A DNA stretch of 64,000 nucleotides from Isoetes taiwanensis. Taxonomy: Eukaryota; Streptophyta; Lycopodiopsida; Isoetales; Isoetaceae. The stretch is from positions 2,772,091-2,836,090 of the forward strand of contig JAJEKV010000067.1 of the NCBI GenBank assembly GCA_021234155.1, written 5' to 3'. How positions within the stretch are numbered: the stretch's first letter is position 1; every line of letters starts with the position of its first letter. The notes beneath the pieces were generated by a model. The model had not been told where the DNA came from. It was given only the letters and a program-made list of their open reading frames with translations, and did not search any database. Below, in pieces: positions 59,300 to 64,000 of this stretch. A program made the position numbers and the translations under genes.

Positions 59300-61420
59300 T
59301 TTTAGCCTAGAGCTACTCTCTCTCGATTGGAGTAGTCATCCGAGTATGCGTAGTTAGAGAACGCCGAACGAACCTTGCCAAGACCGCATTCGCGATTGGA
59401 TGGCTCTCCAAATGACGCTTTGCGCATCCCTCGCTCGCCCCCCCATGTCATGCTCTATAGCTTCATTCATATCCGCCTTTGCTTCCTATAAAACCAAAAG
59501 AATATGGCGTTAATGTAGTTCATAGAATTATAATAATTTTCTACAACGCACTCCCATTCCCGCGAATTGGGAGAGTTCCCTCGTCGTATAACTGTTGATA
59601 CAGATAAAAAGCCTCCGTTAAAAGTGGCTACTTGTACCGCTTTGCTTGCTAGGGGCAAACCCAAGATAGATATTCCTATGACAATATAACGAGTATTAGC
59701 TAGTGACATTTAAAGTTCTTATTAAAATTAATGTGAACTAATATAGCTCTTACTAATCTATAATGAAACCCTTTTCCGATCACGGAGTCCAAATGAGACG
59801 GCTTTTCGCGTGCTTTAGTTGCTTTGTCGGTCCGAGCTCTATGTTTTTTTTCTCGATCCTTTGCGCTCAATGCAATCGATTGCAAGGCACACAACATTAT
59901 CACAAGTTAAAGTGAACGAATGACAAAAAAAATAAGAAATACCTTGATATCTTCCTTGTGGAGATTAAGTGGTTTAGGGACTTTTGACCAATCGCCTCCT
60001 TCTTTTTAAGTAGTCCCGCCCGCCTCCTTGACCACATTGTGCCTTTGACATACATCGATAGATCAACGCAATATCAAAATAATAAAAACAAGACTATGAC
60101 TAGGTCATGTACCTCCTTTTTCGTATAAGCTCACCCATCATCGAAGTGAGCTTCTTCCGCTTAAACGCCTTTGCTTTTTCTATCTCCTCGAAACTCGTTT
60201 CATTTTATTTTTGACGCTCTCTATTTCGCGTTGGTCATAAGCACCAGGCCACTCCCTATACCGCTGGGAGGCCATAAACGAGAGATATTATTTGTGACCA
60301 CCCCTCGGTGTAGTATAAAAGACACTTCCCTCATCATCCTTCTTAGGAAGAGCGTCCCCTGAAGCATAAATGGTGGGTATATAAAAGCGTGTTTATGTCA
60401 CCGGTCAATATACATATCCCGGCCCCGATTAAGAACCTTTTGAGCACTTTACAATGTATTCTAAGTGAAGAGAATGAACAAAACAACAAATTTAGATGAC
60501 AAAGTACTAATATTTAAGGTTGATATCTTAAATAATATGTTCACATAACTTACATCAAAAAATTATTATTAATATGATAGTCGGGTATATTCGGGGCCAA
60601 TTCACCCAAGCAGACTTACGTGTCTAAAACAAAGCGAAATGGACGCTTCTTCTTGCTGACACGTGGACGCCGTCGGGATCCTTCCCTCTCCAAGTCGCGA
60701 AATTACCATGTTCTTCTGATCCCGAACCCCGTGATGATCGCCGCGATCTTGAACGCTAGAGTCTGTTGCTCCACTACTTCTTGACACGGGAAGTAATGAG
60801 AGAATGAGCATCTTTAACATGCCGCAACCAAAGAAATGTTTGGTACGTAGTGGATATATATTTACCTGTTGAAATCTTCCTCCAAGTTCCTTGCATTAGA
60901 AAAAATTTGCGCCTCTCTTGCCTAGAACGGGAGTCCATACTACGCCTAGCATTCTCAATATTCTCGCGAGAACGTGGAGGCCGATAATCAACACTATGTC
61001 GCTGGGGAATAGGAGCGGAGGCTGCCTTAAACCGGCGTTGGTGTCAAAGAGGCAAAATATGTTTAATTTGGTCTCTCGGCTACGGAGACATGTTTGCAGG
61101 AAGGGGGAGCGGAGGAGGAGGCTGTAAGCACAAATATCATGCAAAAACAATTCATTTATTTATTATTTTTATAAAAACTATCTTAATACCCAAACCTGCT
61201 GGTGTAGTGATAGGTGGAGGTTGGCGCCTTGGAGGAACATCGGCCACGATTGCCCCTACCTCGTGGAGTCCTCCTCCTATTTTCTCTAAACTCGTCCCTT
61301 TCCTCTACACAACAAATTAAAACTCCATGCATAAACTCACATACCTAATTAGAGGGTAAAGCGTTATAATAAAAACTATATAAATACTTACCTTCGCCTT
61401 GCTCATTCTTCTCCATGACG
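59300..61420 (-). pseudogene. Decayed intron-containing coding remnants, possibly of the CACTA-like element
   Basis: On the minus strand an ATG near 61,414 opens MEKNEQGE, followed by a GT-AG intron candidate to about 61,305 and a basic piece (RDEFRENRRRTPRGRGNRGR), then a further piece at about 61,100-60,900 (RPPRSRENIENARRSMDSR) and others at about 60,220-60,120 (EEIEKAKAFKRKKL), 59,880-59,770 and 59,660-59,510 (NSREWECVVENYYNS). The Arg/Lys-rich composition and order suggest one gene. I cannot assign it to a family; TE accessory protein is a guess from context. Stops occur between and within pieces. Confidence 0.3.
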
Positions 61421-61899
61421 ATTGCGATTACCTCTATTCATCACGAGAAAAAAGAGCACACCTAGATCAAAAGAAATTGTGAGAGAAACATTTGATAACC
61501 ATGAATGATATTGGTTGCAATAATAGAATGATACTTACAAACCATAGAGATGAAAAATAGTATTTTTATGGTTCAAATGTGCCACTAATGAGCCCCTGCA
61601 GACTTATCTAGCCTTGACCGCCTTGACTTGGGCGAGGGGGGAGACGATAATGCCATGAATATTGCATCAGCAAAGAGGGCCACAATGAGGAAAACCGCTA
61701 AGAATTGAGCCTCCGCCATGACTATATATATTAATTTGAACATAACGAGAATTAGCGAGAGAAAAGCTTTGAACAAGTGTCTTTGAATAAATACCTAAAT
61801 TTATATTCTTATCTTCTTATTTATATTAGAAAAGTATCTCGATATAGGTATGGGGTGCATATCGAACTCTAGGTTGCCATATTATCGTGCCATGTATCA

Positions 61900-62170
61900 T
61901 GTCATACAATCAACCCTAAATTATCCCATGGGCATTTTTTAGTGCCACATCATGAAACCCTACGCTATGCGTGTGGCACATCATCAAACCCTAGGTTGTG
62001 TCACGTCGTGACTTCCTATTGCCACATCATAGTAAGTGCCATGTCATCAAACCCTAGCTTATAGTGCCACATCATCAAACCCTAGATTGTGCCACATGGC
62101 ATTTACAATCTAGGGTTTGATGATGTAGCACAAAAACCTAGGGTTTGACGTCTCAGAGCGACACTTTATC
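61900..62170. repeat. Array of CATCAAACCCTAG units with an inverted copy
   Basis: GTGCCACATCATCAAACCCTAG-type units occur four or five times in direct orientation (61,935-62,085), then once inverted (CTAGGGTTTGATGATG at about 62,110) and again as CCTAGGGTTTGACG. It is a local repeat; the AAACCCTA core resembles a telo-box but is not a telomere array. Confidence 0.65.
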
Positions 62171-62307
62171 TACAAGTTATGATTAATAATTTATTTACCA
62201 TTAATAATAATTTTTTGATTAATAAATTACTTTTTCATTAGTAATTTTGACTAAAAAACATTTATTGGTTGCAACAAGCCTCAAATAGGAAGACAAAATT
62301 ATATTAA

Positions 62308-63841
62308 TCACTTCTTGCAAGCATTTAACAAGAGCTTAGCCATCTCAAGTGGATCACCACACTTCATATGTCGCCTCTCTCTCACAACTATATCGGAAAG
62401 CCCCGCCGTTTTGAACACATCGACGACGCCTGGAGCAATAGATGGGCGATCCATGTGCACCAGCTCTCTATCCATCATCATTTGGACCTTCATATGTTGG
62501 ATGATGTCCAATGTGCTAGAGTATCGGTCGGTTGGGTTTATCTCAACACACAACCCCATAAGCCGCATTGCCCGACAAAAATCAAGGAGCATCTCGTAAA
62601 TGTAGCCCAGTGGAATATATGTCGAGCATCTCATGCCCCCATGATGCTTGGTCATCCGATGATGATGTAAAAACTCTCTTCTCCCACCAAGGATATCGCG
62701 ACCGCTCCATCTTGTAGTGTATAACGGCTCTTCAATTTGGGCATTCGCTCCTTGCAAAAAAAACGGAGGGCCGTGTCCCAATCACCAATAGCCACCCACA
62801 CATTTGTAAGCGAGTCATCAAAATGGAGTTTGACCCTTTTGCAATTGAGCTTTGTGTGTGTCCAACCTGGAGCGTGGATGGCATAGACTCCTTTCCGCAA
62901 GAGCTTAGAGCTATTTCGGGGCGTGCTTATACACGAGTCTCATTTTGGCTTTCCACTCAAGCACTTATCTTCATATCAGCCCTTCTTGGAGCACTATGCA
63001 TTGCATTTGACCATCTCCTATAAGAAGAGAATTGGCTCGGAAGATGGTCAAGTAATTCTGCAAAGGTTCCTCCATTCATGAATGGCAGGACTACCATTGG
63101 TCCCTGTGGCTCATCTCCACAAAAGACCTCAGGGGCAAGTCCAAGGGGTGTGGCCAATGCTGGACTTGGGCTCTTGAAACGATATACTTGTCACCAACAA
63201 CCATGATGCGGCTCTATCTTGGCCTCTCCACATAATGCCGATGTAATAATCATCTTGATTAAAGTACGTGGTTCCCAAGATCTGGATTTGGTATATCCGC
63301 GCCTCTTGTTTACTACCAATGCACTTTACAACTCCAACAAAGATCCACGTGAATGTCGCCAATAAATGCAAAGACATTTATCATGAGCATGTAATGATAA
63401 TCTAGCCCCCGCACCAATAGAGCTCCCACCATGGATAAGACTATCTAACTCCTTCACATGTTCATCATTGAGATCAAGCATCGGCCATCTTGTGATCTTT
63501 AAGTCCTGGACCTTTGCACTTCGCCACGAATTAGCCCATCGTCCCACGTATGCCTCAAAGATAGGGGCTCATAAGTGGCACTTTTATACTTAAGTAGCAT
63601 CCTCAATTACGCTCGGGATTGCAAACCCAAGACTTTAAGTTCTTTCTCATCATATCTTCCAACTTCGGACTCATGCTCGCCACCTCCCACATAATTGCAC
63701 CGACATTCTTTCTCAACCGATACTACAAAACGGTTAATTCGATCATCGGTTTGCATATGTCGTTCGGCCTGGGTCTAGGCATATGTGATTGATGAGGATG
63801 CGCCTAATTTCACTAAGCATCTCTGTCCTTCTCGAGGCCAT
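62308..63841 (-). pseudogene. Degenerate protein-kinase-like gene
   Basis: ATG at 63,841 (MASRRTEMLSEIRRIL) followed by a helical stretch, then, with changes of frame: IHGGSSIGAG (glycine-loop-like, about 63,400), MVVLPFMNGGTFAELLDHL (hinge-like, about 63,090), AIHAPGWTHTKLNCKRVKL (where active kinases have HRDLK--N, about 62,870), VAIGDWDTA (in place of DFG, about 62,790) and, in the next frame, CVEINPTDRYSSTLDIIQHM (subdomain XI-like, about 62,540) to a stop at 62,308. Catalytic Asp of HRD and the DFG Phe/Gly are gone, and several frameshifts are needed. It is either a relic or a pseudokinase with introns. It may be cargo of the CACTA-like element. Confidence 0.5.
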
Positions 63842-64000
63842 TTTATGCCTACAAACAAAACAAAATAATGAATACAAAAAGCCAAGCATGCACAAAGTAA
63901 ATGCAACATAATACGACAATATCAAACATGTATGCGGACCATATAATCATTACTTATAACACGCCCTATGGCGACTAATACCTTATCCGACCCCTCCCCC

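Noticed and set aside
61900-62170. Interstitial telomere
   Set aside because: CCCTA cores are separated by about 20 unrelated bases and are not in tandem TTTAGGG form.

Overview
This window looks like nuclear DNA of a land plant with a large, repeat-rich genome. The evidence is a Ty1/copia element primed by initiator tRNA-Met, a BED/DUF659/hAT transposase, Helitrons ending in hairpin-CTAG, a CACTA-like terminus, a plant-type sorting-nexin (PX) gene fragment and sparse, often broken host genes. The lineage cannot be fixed from sequence alone; a conifer or fern type genome fits the density and age structure, but this is inference.

Layout. 0-1.5 kb: an ORF with a coiled coil and RING-like finger, its N-terminus cut by an in-frame TAG. 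1.7-3.0 kb: a block of duplicated long hairpins. 3.4-6.9 kb: a decayed hAT transposon (minus strand) with an array of 12 alternating palindromic motifs near its right end. 6.9-7.3 kb: a divergent histone H3 core that begins right at the hAT end and has no start codon. 7.3-18.6 kb: mostly unassigned intergenic DNA with a Ty3/gypsy relic, small repeats and a 96-bp fragment of a GH18-like gene. 18.65-19.1 kb: a small Cys-rich protein gene with its own TATA box. 21.9-27.1 kb: Helitron A. 27.85-31.2 kb: copy 1 (minus) of an MLKL-like/kinase/GH18-like fusion gene. 31.4-33.1 kb: a foldback element. 34.0-52.4 kb: one LINE, split in two by a 15.1-kb insertion with terminal inverted repeats; that insertion contains a MITE, Helitron B (carrying an intron-containing PX-domain gene fragment) and a nearly intact copia element. 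54.8-57.5 kb: copy 2 (plus) of the fusion gene. 58.6-64 kb: the end of a CACTA-like element with 13 CACGTG sites, decayed coding pieces and a degenerate kinase.

The most interesting system is the duplicated fusion gene. An N-terminal helical domain resembling the MLKL/HeLo four-helix bundle is followed by a kinase with all catalytic motifs, then by a GH18 chitinase-like domain whose catalytic DxxDxDxE motif is destroyed. There is no signal peptide or membrane segment, so a cytosolic signalling protein with a pseudo-chitinase sensor or decoy is a reasonable hypothesis. The copies are inverted about 24 kb apart; each has one different frame lesion, and a third fragment lies at 11.2 kb. The second theme is nesting and capture: Helitron, copia and MITE inside a TIR element inside a LINE gives a relative order of insertions.
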